DNA from: Bacteroidia bacterium
GTDB taxonomy: Bacteria; Bacteroidota; Bacteroidia; NS11-12g; UBA9320
Direction of reading: 5' to 3'
Length of the DNA: 64,000 bases
NCBI GenBank assembly: GCA_028339355.1
Contig: JAOLBX010000001.1
Coordinates: forward strand, 154,968 to 218,967
Part shown: positions 8,742 through 18,150 of the stretch, one piece after another
Numbering within the stretch: the stretch's first letter is position 1
Layout: each line of letters starts with the position of its first letter
The notes under the pieces: generated by a model
The model's input: only the letters and a program-made list of their open reading frames with translations
Database searches by the model: none
Told to the model about the DNA's origin: nothing
Position numbers and translations under genes: made by a program

Positions 8742-9794
8742 ATGAAAAAGCTGCCGATATTTTTTGCCCTTTTATTGTCACTGCACGCTAATGCTCAAAT
8801 AGGAGGCACGAGTGCTTTTACCTTTGCACTAGTAGAGAACAATGCCAAACAAGCGGCACTAGGCGGTGTATCGATTGCCAACAAAGATGCAGACCCTGCC
8901 TCTGGCTATCAGAATCCCGCTCTTATCAATAGTAGTATGCATCACACTGCATCCTTGTCTTATGCAAATCACGTAGCTGACCTAAACTATGGTTTTGCCA
9001 GTTATGGCAGGACTTGGGATAGTCTCGGTACTTTTTTGTTTTCCATCGGCTACTACGACTATGGTACATTTACGCGTACCAATACAGCAGGTGACGTACT
9101 CGGAGAATTCAAGGCAGCAGATTACAATTTTCAGATAGGATATAGTAAACAGTACAACGACAAAATAAGCTATGGAGCTAACGGAAAATTTCTATACAGC
9201 GTATACGAAGCATATGTAAGTACGGCTGGTGCCATAGACCTAGGTGCGGCATATACTGACACTACACGACTCTTGAATGCGGGTGTACTTATCAAAAACA
9301 TGGGATACCAGTTTATCCGATACGATGACATCAGCCCCAGAGAACCTTTGCCTTTTGATGTACAAGCGAGTATTAGCAAAAAACTAGCTCACAATCCATT
9401 GCGTTTTACGCTCACCTTGCACAACCTGCATAGGTGGAACAACTCGTACGTAAATGTTAACTCACGAAACAAAGAAATAGACCTAGAAACGGGTACTGTA
9501 AAAAATCAAAAACTTGGTTTTGGTGAGAAAGCAATGCGGCATATGGTATTCAACACTGAGCTGGTTTTTTCAGATAATTTTCAGTTACGTACCGGCTACA
9601 ATCACCAACGAAGAGCAGAGCTAGGACCCGAAAACAGAAGAGCAATGACAGGCTTTAGTTGGGGAATAAATATTGGTATCAAAAAATTCAAAATAGGATA
9701 TGCAAGTGCAGGGTATTTCCCTGGTGTAGCATCCAATTATTTCTCTGTGAGCAGAGACTTGAGTAGATTCAAGAAGAAAGAAACAAAGATATAG
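8742..9794 (+). CDS. porQ: Type IX secretion system protein PorQ
   Basis: A 350-aa outer-membrane beta-barrel protein. The signal peptide MKKLPIFFALLLSLHANAQ starts at ATG 8742; an upstream in-frame ATG would add 16 unlikely residues. The mature start IGGTSAFTFALVENNAKQAA and the repeated aromatic beta-strands match PorQ, which in the T9SS is part of the outer-membrane attachment complex with PorU, PorV and PorZ that processes cargo and links it to the surface. In several Bacteroidota porQ is followed directly by cmk; here about 2.3 kb of foreign-looking DNA separates them. A 7-of-8 match to TAnnTTTG (TTGTTTTG) lies upstream of the ATG. Confidence 0.85.
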   Translation: MKKLPIFFALLLSLHANAQIGGTSAFTFALVENNAKQAALGGVSIANKDADPASGYQNPALINSSMHHTASLSYANHVADLNYGFASYGRTWDSLGTFLFSIGYYDYGTFTRTNTAGDVLGEFKAADYNFQIGYSKQYNDKISYGANGKFLYSVYEAYVSTAGAIDLGAAYTDTTRLLNAGVLIKNMGYQFIRYDDISPREPLPFDVQASISKKLAHNPLRFTLTLHNLHRWNNSYVNVNSRNKEIDLETGTVKNQKLGFGEKAMRHMVFNTELVFSDNFQLRTGYNHQRRAELGPENRRAMTGFSWGINIGIKKFKIGYASAGYFPGVASNYFSVSRDLSRFKKKETKI

Positions 9795-9834
9795 CTTCAT
9801 ACACTCAAGCATATCATCAGATAATAGTTTTGCG

Positions 9835-10722
9835 TACCGATTCGTCTTCAACGGCAAGGAGCAAGACAATGAAGTACCTGGAAGCGGAAATAGTTACGAC
9901 TATGGCTTTAGGATTTATAATCCTAGGTTGGGTAAGTTCTTGATTGTTGATCCATTAACTTCGACATATCCATGGTTAACTCCATATCAGTTTGCGGCAA
10001 ACAAGCCAATTGTTGCTATAGATGTAGATGGACTTGAAGCACTTATTAAAATACAAAGTGTGACAGTTTCTAAAACATTCTTAAGGATACAAAACAATCA
10101 AGGAATTGAGGCTGCTACAAAATATGCACTTAAATACGTAAAATCAAGACATACCACTGGAGATATAAATTGGTTAAGAAAAGCGACTAGCGATAAAAAC
10201 ATGACTGATGATGTTGCAATTTTTGTTGGTGACATAGGCCTTCCTGCTGATTTAACTATGTTTATTCTTGTATATGACGACGCTGGTGAAGCACATTATG
10301 AGATGAACGAATATGAACTTCCAGTTAAGCCAAAGTCACTTATGAAAAGAATTTCAGAATATATCAAGAGTAAAATGGGAGATACTGAGTACGGTCCAAG
10401 TAGTAATACGAAAAGGGGACGTACTATTCTTGATGACTGGAAAGAAGGTGTTTTTGACAAACAAGGGATTGAGGATGTTGTTGACGGACTAGGTGGAGCT
10501 AACGGCTTAGAATCTGAGACAGTTGAAAACCGAGAATATGATGGAGATGACCCAGATAGAGCGGGGAATACTTCGTTAAAGGAAGAAGCATCAGAACATG
10601 GCGAATCTAAGGTTACACAATCTGAATGGGACACAATTTTGATTGATGGTTCAGATTATAAGTTACATAGAGTAGATGTAGAGATTATTGACGGAGACAC
10701 CTTTGAAACAGATCAATACTAA
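9835..10722 (+). pseudogene. Orphan C-terminal piece of an Rhs/YD-repeat protein with a variable tail
   Basis: The frame opens just after the porQ stop and has no convincing start or promoter. The first 60 residues are the conserved end of an Rhs core: YRFVFNGKEQDNEVPGSG, DYGFRIYNPRLGKFL, VDPLTSTYPWLTPYQFA, then NKPIVAIDVDGLE. After this junction comes a tail of about 230 residues unlike any toxin I recognise, acidic and hydrophilic, ending at TAA 10720-10722. Rhs proteins carry polymorphic toxins at exactly this place, so the tail is probably a toxin or its relic. The large repeat region is missing, so the gene is 5'-truncated. A TTG at 9928 could start a shorter product. Confidence 0.75.
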
Positions 10723-10763
10723 GATTCTAAAACAAATTCTCCCACTAGTATTCCAAGGAAGTA

Positions 10764-11432
10764 ATGAAAGAAAAAGGCATATATATTATTTTTATTCTAC
10801 TTGTAATTTCTGCTTGCGTTAAACGTGATGAAATTGAGCAAAGTAATGAGGAGATTCGTCAAATTACCAAACCCTTTATTAGTATTGGCTGCTTACAATT
10901 AATCAAGACTTTTAATGCATTAAGTGGCGAATGCAGTTAATTTATTTTGGACACCAATGGTCATTTTATGTTAAAATTTGAACGAATAAAAAATACAATT
11001 TGGGGACTTGATAGTATAGTTTTATTCTCAAATAGAACCCTTTATGATCATAATAGTATATCAAAATATCAATTTGGTATAGATGAGTTCTTAGAATTTA
11101 AAATTGAATATGATATTAGAACTGGCAATCGTAAGTCAACAAAAGGGAAGTGTATTTTTGAAGTTGCAACACCAACATATTGTTACATTAATGATACCGC
11201 ACGGATACATTTTTTGGTACCATTACCTCCAGGTTCATTTTCTCATTTTAGATTAATCCTAAATGATAATCCAGTAAATGATGTGTATTTTAAATATCAA
11301 GGGAATAAGGTAGAAATGGTTTTTGTGCCTAAAATACAAGGAATGAATACTTACTTTTTAACTGGAGAATTGATAGACAAAGAAGGTCTTATAAGGTCCA
11401 CCACTTACAAAATAAAATTAGATGTTAGGTAA
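10764..11432 (+). pseudogene. Lipoprotein gene interrupted by one in-frame TAA (possible Rhs immunity partner)
   Basis: ATG 10764 follows a good Shine-Dalgarno-like AAGGAAG. The product begins MKEKGIYIIFILLVISACVK, a lipoprotein signal with lipobox cysteine at residue 18. TAA at 10938-10940 stops it after 58 aa, yet the same frame continues without another stop to 11432 and encodes 160 more residues of beta-rich sequence. The simplest reading is one 220-aa lipoprotein with a single nonsense change. The base composition is very AT-rich compared with porQ and cmk. Its place after an Rhs tail suggests an immunity or associated protein, but no known immunity family was recognised. Confidence 0.6.
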
Positions 11433-11535
11433 ATATTCTGCTCCGTTAGTTCCAGTTTGGAGCTGGGATTGGCAAATAACTACCGAGCCCAGTTTAAAGG
11501 TTAGAAGGTCATCAGAATCTGTCGTCCGACTAATA

Positions 11536-11587
11536 CAGAAAAAAGCATAATACAATGGCGTACCTTATTGTCTTATGCTTTTTTCTG
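11536..11587. repeat. Long near-perfect inverted repeat (hairpin)
   Basis: The arms are 21 bases each: CAGAAAAAAGCATAA-T-ACAAT pairs with ATTGT-C-TTATGCTTTTTTCTG, with one mismatch and a 10-base loop. The A run and T run make it look like a bidirectional terminator, but it is much longer than the others in this window and may be a small mobile element. Confidence 0.7.
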
Positions 11588-11747
11588 CGGCCAAGCTGCA
11601 CAGTTCTGCTGCCGTGTTCTCGTTCTGAGTAGTGTCACACTTTTTAGAAAAAAAAAGTCCGCCACAAGCTCAGCCCTACCCCCGCTAGTCCCAGTTTGTA
11701 ACTGGGATTTGTAAGCTAGTATAAACAATAAAAGGCATTCCCCCCCT

Positions 11748-11986
11748 CTAGTCCTAGCTTGTAGCTAGGATCGAAAGAATACAAATGCCAGATTGGGTAT
11801 AAATCGTCAAAAGAACTATGTTTGATATGATGAATACCAGCTGCAAGCTGGCACTAACGGTGATTTGTAACTCTCCGCTAGTCCTAGCTAGGATTGAAAA
11901 AACATAAGTACCAGGTTGGATATAAAGGGTCAAATAGAACTACGTTTGATAGGATTAATATCAGCTTTAAGCTGGCACTAGCGGTG
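11748..11986. repeat. Tandem duplication of a REP-flanked module of about 115 bp
   Basis: Unit A (11748-11862) and unit B (11878-11986) each run from a forward hairpin through a shared spacer (matching pieces such as GGATATAAAGGGTCAAATAG in B and its diverged counterpart in A, then TTTGATA) to an inverted hairpin and CGGTG. They are direct repeats with a period of about 130 bases and about 80% identity by eye. Confidence 0.65.
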
Positions 11987-12122
11987 GTTGAGACTTGAGT
12001 AGGTTGAAAAAAAGCATACAAAAATCAGTTCATCCTTTTAACTTCCAGTGGATGGTTTTGTAATTAAAGCTCCCGTTTTGATTAAATTATCGCATAAATC
12101 TTTCTAAATAAATTTTTTGAAT

Positions 12123-12130
12123 TAAGTTTG
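12123..12130 (+). promoter_or_regulatory. -7 box TAAGTTTG directly before cmk
   Basis: A perfect TAnnTTTG, followed by seven bases and then the TTG start at 12138. Transcription would start at or just before the start codon. The promoter lies inside the interval between the REP array and cmk, so cmk no longer depends on porQ transcription. Confidence 0.6.
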
Positions 12131-12137
12131 ACCAAAG

Positions 12138-12833
12138 TTGGACAACAAAATAATCATAGCAATAGACGGACACTCAAGCTGCGGTAAAGGAACACTTGCA
12201 AAAAATCTAGCAAAGGAGCTAGGTTATCTATTCATAGATAGTGGTGCAATGTACCGTGCAGTCACACTATATCTTCTTAGAAACAATATTCCACTCGAAG
12301 AAGTTGCTGAAGACCCTGCCTTACTCGGAAATATTAAAATCACATTTGTGTATGATGCAGAGAAGAGTTTTTATGAAACCTACCTAAATGGAGAAAACGT
12401 AGAGAAGGAAATTCGCTCGATGGAGGTATCTCGCAGGGTAAGCCCTGTAAGTGCTATACGTACCGTGAGACTTTTTCTAGTAGCCCAGCAACAGAATATA
12501 GGTGCAAATAGAGGTGTGGTGATGGACGGTAGAGATATAGGCACTGTCGTATTTCCAGATGCAGAGCTCAAAATTTTTATGACTGCCAGTGCAGAAATAA
12601 GAGCCAAAAGACGATACGAAGAACTACAAAAAAAAGGCATACACGTAAACTATCAGGAGGTCCTGCACAACATACGTGAACGAGATCATATAGACAGCAC
12701 CAGAGACGAGAGTCCACTTGCCAAGGCCGAGGATGCAATCACCTTAGACAATTCTGCAATGTCTAAAGACGTACAAGCTCGCCTCGCACTCCAATGGGCC
12801 CGCGGAGTAATAAAATCTCTTGCACATCAATAG
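12138..12833 (+). CDS. cmk: (d)CMP kinase (cytidylate kinase)
   Basis: A 231-aa P-loop nucleoside monophosphate kinase that phosphorylates CMP and dCMP with ATP. It shows the P-loop IAIDGHSSCGKGTLAKNLA, the substrate-binding segment DSGAMYRAVTLYLL, and the GVVMDGRDIGTVVFPDAELK motif, with the lid region AEIRAKRRYEEL. The start is TTG: the usual MKKIIIAIDG beginning aligns with the codons after 12138 and no ATG is near. The end overlaps the following membrane protein gene by 14 bases. Confidence 0.95.
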   Translation: MDNKIIIAIDGHSSCGKGTLAKNLAKELGYLFIDSGAMYRAVTLYLLRNNIPLEEVAEDPALLGNIKITFVYDAEKSFYETYLNGENVEKEIRSMEVSRRVSPVSAIRTVRLFLVAQQQNIGANRGVVMDGRDIGTVVFPDAELKIFMTASAEIRAKRRYEELQKKGIHVNYQEVLHNIRERDHIDSTRDESPLAKAEDAITLDNSAMSKDVQARLALQWARGVIKSLAHQ

Positions 12834-14325
12834 TCTTCATAGGATTCTGCGAATAGGAATAGTTACCTATCTCCTAGCTTACACTATTTTCTTATTTCTT
12901 AATCTTCACCTTATGCCACTGGCATGGGTAGATGAAATAGCGGGATTAGAACCTGCCATCAACTTCCTCCAAGGAAATGGATATACCTCAAAGCTTTGGC
13001 CACAAGAAGGCGTAGAAAAACAGTTTATGGCCTACCTTCCACTCCAAGGCTGGCTACATATAATTTTTCAGAAAATATTTTCTTTCAGCATTTACACCAT
13101 ACGATTACCTTATGCATTGTTTTTAGTGTCTGGTGCTGCGTTTCTTTACAAATCTCTATCTATGAGACACTTGAGTACAGTAGCACTTTTAGCCGTGGTT
13201 ATGATTATTCTCAACGAAAAATCTCTTTTTGAGACCACTAGAGCTATAAGAGTAGAACCTATTTCCTTCCTGTTATTGTGTATCGCTTATTTCGGATTTA
13301 CTACTAGAAATTTTCATATCACTATGGCAGCGTCGGCACTCATGATGACACTTCATCCCTACTTGTGGCCGGTGGCGATTGTTTTTATGATTAGCTCATT
13401 CAAAGAACGAAATGGTGCTGCACATTGGACAAACACGCTAAAACCCAGTATACTTTGGCTATACCCTGCAGCCCTTGGACTTTTCTTCTTGGCATTTATT
13501 CATTTCAATATCGAAGATTTTGCAGATCAATTACTAAACCAGGCATCTAGACACGAGAATGCTGGCGGCATTGGCACACAACTTAGCAATCATTTCTACG
13601 GACGCTTTTGGCCCTACTATCGCACTCAGCCGTATATACCATTCCTCGTCTATGGTGCACTCTTGGCATCAGTGATTAACGGTATAAAAAGGCACATCAG
13701 CCATTTTGATGTAGCACTTATTGCCACGCATATTTTTTGGATAATAAACCTCGGACCGATGCATCGATACAATAGTGTTTTGATAATCTTGAGTCTATTT
13801 GTGCTTGTTCCATTTATCATAAGAATTGAACACCTACGGTTCAAACCGATTGGAGTTTTGGCATTATCTAGTGTTTTAATGATCAGTTGTATAGACGTAT
13901 CCAGCAGACAAGTGATGGCTCAAATGCAGAGAACAGAACGAAATCCAGAGTCGTTTTTGGATTGGCTAAGCGAAAATATCCCAGAAGGGAATACTATCAT
14001 AGCAGGTCACGAAATAGCCTATTACGAGGCTGTAGCAAATACCAATTTGGATTTCTTTCTCTTCAATACCACACCCTATCGTTTTGATTTTGAGCAATAT
14101 GATAATCTACTATTGATATCTCCTCAAGTTTTCAAAGAGGCTAATATCATAGCTCAGTACAAGGTGGAGGGAGGCACGTCATTAGGTTGGATAAAAAATT
14201 CGGGAACCAAAACTTACCAAGACCTTTATCTCCTAAAAGTGAAGGACGCTAAAACATACCAAATTGTACTTACTCAAATGAAAAACCAGAATACTGTAAA
14301 TAATCAAAAATCTAAGAATCGGTAG
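12820..14325 (+). CDS. Multi-pass membrane protein, GT-C glycosyltransferase-like
   Basis: 501 aa with about ten to eleven predicted hydrophobic helices and a soluble C-terminal region (about residues 370-500). After the first helix there is an acidic motif, WVDEIAGLEPAINFLQGNGY, at the place where GT-C enzymes (ArnT/PMT-like) keep a catalytic D/E in the first periplasmic loop. That suggests a polyprenyl-phosphate-sugar-dependent transferase, but the family was not firmly recognised. The TTG start at 12820 lies inside cmk, so translation is probably coupled. It converges with the SBBP gene 30 bases away. Confidence 0.6.
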   Translation: MHINSLHRILRIGIVTYLLAYTIFLFLNLHLMPLAWVDEIAGLEPAINFLQGNGYTSKLWPQEGVEKQFMAYLPLQGWLHIIFQKIFSFSIYTIRLPYALFLVSGAAFLYKSLSMRHLSTVALLAVVMIILNEKSLFETTRAIRVEPISFLLLCIAYFGFTTRNFHITMAASALMMTLHPYLWPVAIVFMISSFKERNGAAHWTNTLKPSILWLYPAALGLFFLAFIHFNIEDFADQLLNQASRHENAGGIGTQLSNHFYGRFWPYYRTQPYIPFLVYGALLASVINGIKRHISHFDVALIATHIFWIINLGPMHRYNSVLIILSLFVLVPFIIRIEHLRFKPIGVLALSSVLMISCIDVSSRQVMAQMQRTERNPESFLDWLSENIPEGNTIIAGHEIAYYEAVANTNLDFFLFNTTPYRFDFEQYDNLLLISPQVFKEANIIAQYKVEGGTSLGWIKNSGTKTYQDLYLLKVKDAKTYQIVLTQMKNQNTVNNQKSKNR

Positions 14326-14355
14326 AAAGTAAAAGCCTGTATCTTCTTATCCTGT

Positions 14356-17300
14356 CTATTTCAAAATAGTTACAGTGCCCTTATCTGAATGATACACATT
14401 ATCCCATCCTTTATAGCTCACTATCCAAAAATACACATTGCTATATTTTAGATTACCATTTTTATACTTACCCGCCCATTTTTCGTTTTTATCGTTGGTT
14501 TCAAAGACTTTCTCCCCCCATCGATTGTACACCTTCATCTCAAAATATCGCACGAATACGTCACTCCAACCAAATGAATCATTAAGATTATCAGCATTGC
14601 TTGTTATCACATTAGGTACAAAAACGAGAGGCGGCTGAATCAGGTAAATGTCATTGCTTCTACTTGTGGCATAAAGACCACCGCTTCCTTCATATGCAAT
14701 TACACTATACCAGTAGCCTCCCCAGTCAAAATCTAGATTAGCATCTCTATAATCAAGGCGGGGGCTTAGTAAATTAGCAATGGGTCTCAGCATCCCCGTG
14801 TCAACTGCACGAATAAGTTCATATTCTTCTACTCCACCATCCCAAGTTATATAGTCATCCCATAGTAGATCAAATTTAAATCTAGGGGTAACACCTTCCT
14901 CATTGAGAGCTATACCTCGTATTACGATAGAGCAGCCTATATTGCTTAATGAGCTCAGATGCCCACAATCGTCTGCCACTCTAATTTTGTAGCAATAGGA
15001 TGTATTATTCACATCCACCGCACTATCTATATATGTAGTATCATTGATATCAAATATCGAAGTAATGTATCGCAGGTTTCCCTTTCCACGTTCACCTTTA
15101 TACACTTCATAATGACCAAAATCCTCTTCAGTTGATTTCAGAAAAACAACTTTTATTTCTTGTCCTTCTACTGTAGTAGTTTTTAAATAGGTCTCTTCTA
15201 CAGGCACTTCGCTTTCCTTGACACTACTTAGCAAGTAGGACTGATTTCCTAGCTCGTTGCATATATTTTCAACCACCAAGTAATAACTATAATTCCTCTC
15301 CCTCGGATTTATAACATTCTTATCTAGGTATGACCCCGCCTTCTGATTAAGAAATGTATCTAGCAGAACTTTATTACCATTCGGGTCTGTCTTGTAAAGC
15401 AACATTCTGTAATAAAAGCTAGATTCCGGAGTTTCTTCCCAGTCGATTCTTAACTCATTCTGATTCACAAAATTCAAACACAATACATCTGGTGGAGGAA
15501 GTTTTGGCGGAGTGTCCACGACAATAGTTATGAACGATGAACTATCTGTAGAAAATGGGCAACCTATATCGCGAGCCCAAACATTTATTCGAAAGGTATC
15601 ACCTGCATTTTTACAAGTGAAAAGCATGTTAAAATATGCATTGACTTCACCTACCCCTGCATACTCATCCTGATATGTGATTAGATCTCCTTTCAAAGCA
15701 TCTGGTATATCAAACGATACAAAAAGGGAATCGCCTTCTGGGTCTGTAATACGATAACTGAACTCAAAAGTATCAAATACCGCAACAGTTATGGTATCAG
15801 CCACATCTGTAATGTGAACCGCTTCAGATAATTCTGGTTTTAAGTTGAAAGGTACAAACGCCATCTTAAACGAAGCATTACTGCATCTTGGGCTCGGATT
15901 TTTCTCTGAGTAAGCTCCTGATGTGGTGGGAAAATCACTTATCCTAGACGTAAACGAATTTTGAGGGCAACTACTGCAAACACTTTGGTAGATTATGCCT
16001 CGCTTATCAAACCTACTCGTACCGCCATCTACGTGATCTCCTGTGGTACTGCCCCCAAAATATGAACCAAATATTAGAGACTCCATGTTTTTTTCAAAAA
16101 CACAAAGATGAAAGTCCTTCCCGTCTGTATTTTTTTGGTAAGCATCAGGCGTTATTGGCATATTTCTGAGACTCCAACTATTTTTGGAAACATCATCACT
16201 ACCCCATCCGCTTACATATATTTTACCGCATTCATCTACCAAAAAAGCATTGATAGTAATGTCAGGAATGGCACTACCACTGCCATAGATTGTACTATAT
16301 TCTAATGCATCCAACTCCGTATTAAACTTAGAGACGAATTGTTTACCATTAGCATTACTATAGACGCTTCCTTTGACAGGCATATTCCCTTTACTATGAC
16401 CTACTACAAACACATTATCTTGTTTATCTAAATCCAGCTGAAGGATTTGATCATATGAAGCAGTACCAAAATAGGATGTTCTAATAAGTGAGTTACCATC
16501 ACTAGAGATATGAGATATAAAACCATCGCAGTTTCCCCCGTGAGAGCTTTGATAAGCTCCATCTGTGCCTTCCATATCAGGGCTTCCGGTACCGCCTGAC
16601 AAGAAATAACTACCATCAGAAGCTACATCTATCGTGTATAAAGCGTCGTTTCCAGAACCTCCGAAATATGTGCTCCATCTCAACTGAGTGAGATTAGAAT
16701 TTAGGCTAAAAACTACGCCATCTTGCCCTCCATATTTTGTAGGTTGAATTGCATTTTTAACTCTAAAGTCACTTGATTTTGTGCAACTAGCTACATAAAT
16801 ATTTCCCGACGCATCAATATTCACCTCTCCTCTATGATCATCTGCATAGAAATAATGAGTTAATGATCCAGCTTCATTCAGTCCATCATTACTTTGACCT
16901 CCCATAAAAGTAGACCCTATCAATGCAGAACCAGTGCTATTAAACTTGGTAACTATGATATCTGAGGCACCGTCATGAGTGCGATCCACTGCACCGTTGG
17001 TGGTAGGATAGTTTCCAGAGTAGCTAGTTCCAAAAACAACTAGGTTATTATCTTGATCTACAATCAGACTATGAGGGTACTCGTCATCACTACCACCCAG
17101 ATAAGTGGCATACAAGAGTCTAGATCCATCACTAGAGTACTTACTAATAGCTATATCACAAGGCAATGTGGCAGGCTCCCTACCTACACCGCCTCCATAA
17201 GTGATGCTATACGCTCCTGCTGTGGCTGGGTATCCACCACCAGGAAATTTAGTAACATCTGTAGCGATACCACCGGAGTACAGATTCCCGTCGACATCAT

Positions 17301-18090
17301 AAGTCGCTGTGAAACCAAAATTATCGACAGAACTACCCGAATAAGTAGAAAAAATAAGCTCTGGGTCTATAACGGTTTTTACCTTACCTTTAAAAAACGG
17401 AGTCTCAAAACCAATGTAATCTCCTCGCAAGACATAGCTCATTTTAATTTGGTTTCTATGATCATCATGCACTTCATACGAAATAGGCATAACCTCACTG
17501 TACTCACCAAATCTAGTCTTCACATAAATACGATCGCTTGTCACCTTAGTCTCGATAGCCCCTTTTATATCAATTCTGATATCAGTAATGTTTGCTCCTT
17601 TGTTCAAGATAAAGTTATACTTGAATCTCTCGTCTATGGCTTCATACTCAAGGTCTATATTTGGGTAGATATCTTGGTAGACCACTTTAGTATGCTTCTT
17701 TACCTTCTCCGCCCAATTAGCCGCTTCATTTCCAATAAAAAAATTGTAGTACTCAGGGGTACTCTCTGTTCCCGAATGTCTTGAAAGGTTGGCTCCTTCT
17801 AGAATATACTTTATGCTGTGAAAATCTAAACTATGTTCTTTAATGCTAGAATCACTTTTTTGAAACTTATGGTCATGAAAATCCATGACCATCTTCGACC
17901 ATTTTTTTTCATTGTGTAGTAAAACTGTAAACCCTTGTTCATCTAAAAAAATAGTATGAGAATTATAGTCTGCTTGATAACTGATTTGGTCATCAAATTG
18001 CCCTTTGTTTTCCATAAACCCTATCTGTCCGAAAACAGAGGAAAAAGAACAAACAAGAACCAAACCTATTATGTACGTTCGAAGAGACAA
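14356..18090 (-). CDS. Very large SBBP-repeat surface protein with T9SS type B (gliding motility) C-terminal domain
   Basis: 1244 aa. A signal peptide (TYIIGLVLVCSFSSVFGQ) is followed by GFMENKGQFDDQISYQAD, the start of the N-terminal domain of SBBP proteins (DUF7948-like). Residues about 240-700 contain repeated beta-propeller blades of the form YATYLGGSDDEYPHSL and YFGGSGNDALYTI. Fibronectin-like segments follow, and the last 90 residues form the type B sorting domain: VFVPNVITSNADNLNDSFGW, KVYNRWGEKVFE and KGTVTILK. It should be exported by the T9SS to the cell surface, as an adhesin or matrix protein (inference). The start is TTG at 18090; the signal peptide begins there and no ATG is close. 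It is the last gene of a minus-strand run starting at 21505. Confidence 0.85.
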   Translation of the reverse strand: MSLRTYIIGLVLVCSFSSVFGQIGFMENKGQFDDQISYQADYNSHTIFLDEQGFTVLLHNEKKWSKMVMDFHDHKFQKSDSSIKEHSLDFHSIKYILEGANLSRHSGTESTPEYYNFFIGNEAANWAEKVKKHTKVVYQDIYPNIDLEYEAIDERFKYNFILNKGANITDIRIDIKGAIETKVTSDRIYVKTRFGEYSEVMPISYEVHDDHRNQIKMSYVLRGDYIGFETPFFKGKVKTVIDPELIFSTYSGSSVDNFGFTATYDVDGNLYSGGIATDVTKFPGGGYPATAGAYSITYGGGVGREPATLPCDIAISKYSSDGSRLLYATYLGGSDDEYPHSLIVDQDNNLVVFGTSYSGNYPTTNGAVDRTHDGASDIIVTKFNSTGSALIGSTFMGGQSNDGLNEAGSLTHYFYADDHRGEVNIDASGNIYVASCTKSSDFRVKNAIQPTKYGGQDGVVFSLNSNLTQLRWSTYFGGSGNDALYTIDVASDGSYFLSGGTGSPDMEGTDGAYQSSHGGNCDGFISHISSDGNSLIRTSYFGTASYDQILQLDLDKQDNVFVVGHSKGNMPVKGSVYSNANGKQFVSKFNTELDALEYSTIYGSGSAIPDITINAFLVDECGKIYVSGWGSDDVSKNSWSLRNMPITPDAYQKNTDGKDFHLCVFEKNMESLIFGSYFGGSTTGDHVDGGTSRFDKRGIIYQSVCSSCPQNSFTSRISDFPTTSGAYSEKNPSPRCSNASFKMAFVPFNLKPELSEAVHITDVADTITVAVFDTFEFSYRITDPEGDSLFVSFDIPDALKGDLITYQDEYAGVGEVNAYFNMLFTCKNAGDTFRINVWARDIGCPFSTDSSSFITIVVDTPPKLPPPDVLCLNFVNQNELRIDWEETPESSFYYRMLLYKTDPNGNKVLLDTFLNQKAGSYLDKNVINPRERNYSYYLVVENICNELGNQSYLLSSVKESEVPVEETYLKTTTVEGQEIKVVFLKSTEEDFGHYEVYKGERGKGNLRYITSIFDINDTTYIDSAVDVNNTSYCYKIRVADDCGHLSSLSNIGCSIVIRGIALNEEGVTPRFKFDLLWDDYITWDGGVEEYELIRAVDTGMLRPIANLLSPRLDYRDANLDFDWGGYWYSVIAYEGSGGLYATSRSNDIYLIQPPLVFVPNVITSNADNLNDSFGWSDVFVRYFEMKVYNRWGEKVFETNDKNEKWAGKYKNGNLKYSNVYFWIVSYKGWDNVYHSDKGTVTILK

Positions 18091-18150
18091 TCTTACTCAG
18101 TTTTACTATAGACGTGCAAGATAGGGAAAAGGTTGCAGATAGAGGACTAT

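Larger units (their letters stand above)
11443..11987. repeat. Array of REP-like hairpins (BIME-like)
   Basis: Six related hairpins share a CTAGTCCCAGCTTG-type core: 11443-11470, 11683-11709 (stem TCCCAGTT/AACTGGGA, 3-base loop), 11748-11770 (TCCTAGCT/AGCTAGGA, 3-base loop), 11836-11862 (inverted, CCAGCT/AGCTGG), 11878-11894 (shortened) and 11960-11986 (inverted). Forward copies begin with GCTAGT and inverted copies end with ACTA(A/G)CGGTG. This is the form of REP elements mobilised by RAYT transposases; no such gene lies in the window. The array fills the gap between the lipoprotein pseudogene and cmk. Confidence 0.75.

Noticed and set aside
10296..10634. 112-codon antisense ORF in the Rhs tail
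   Set aside because: It is low-complexity and opposite the Rhs frame, whose junction motif is clear.
11433..12137. A coding region within the REP array
   Set aside because: No ORF with a start and reasonable composition was found; hairpin repeats explain the sequence.
17053..17784. A 243-codon plus-strand ORF inside the SBBP gene
   Set aside because: It lies wholly antisense to a well-supported 1244-aa T9SS protein, has no promoter and gives a low-complexity translation with no motif.
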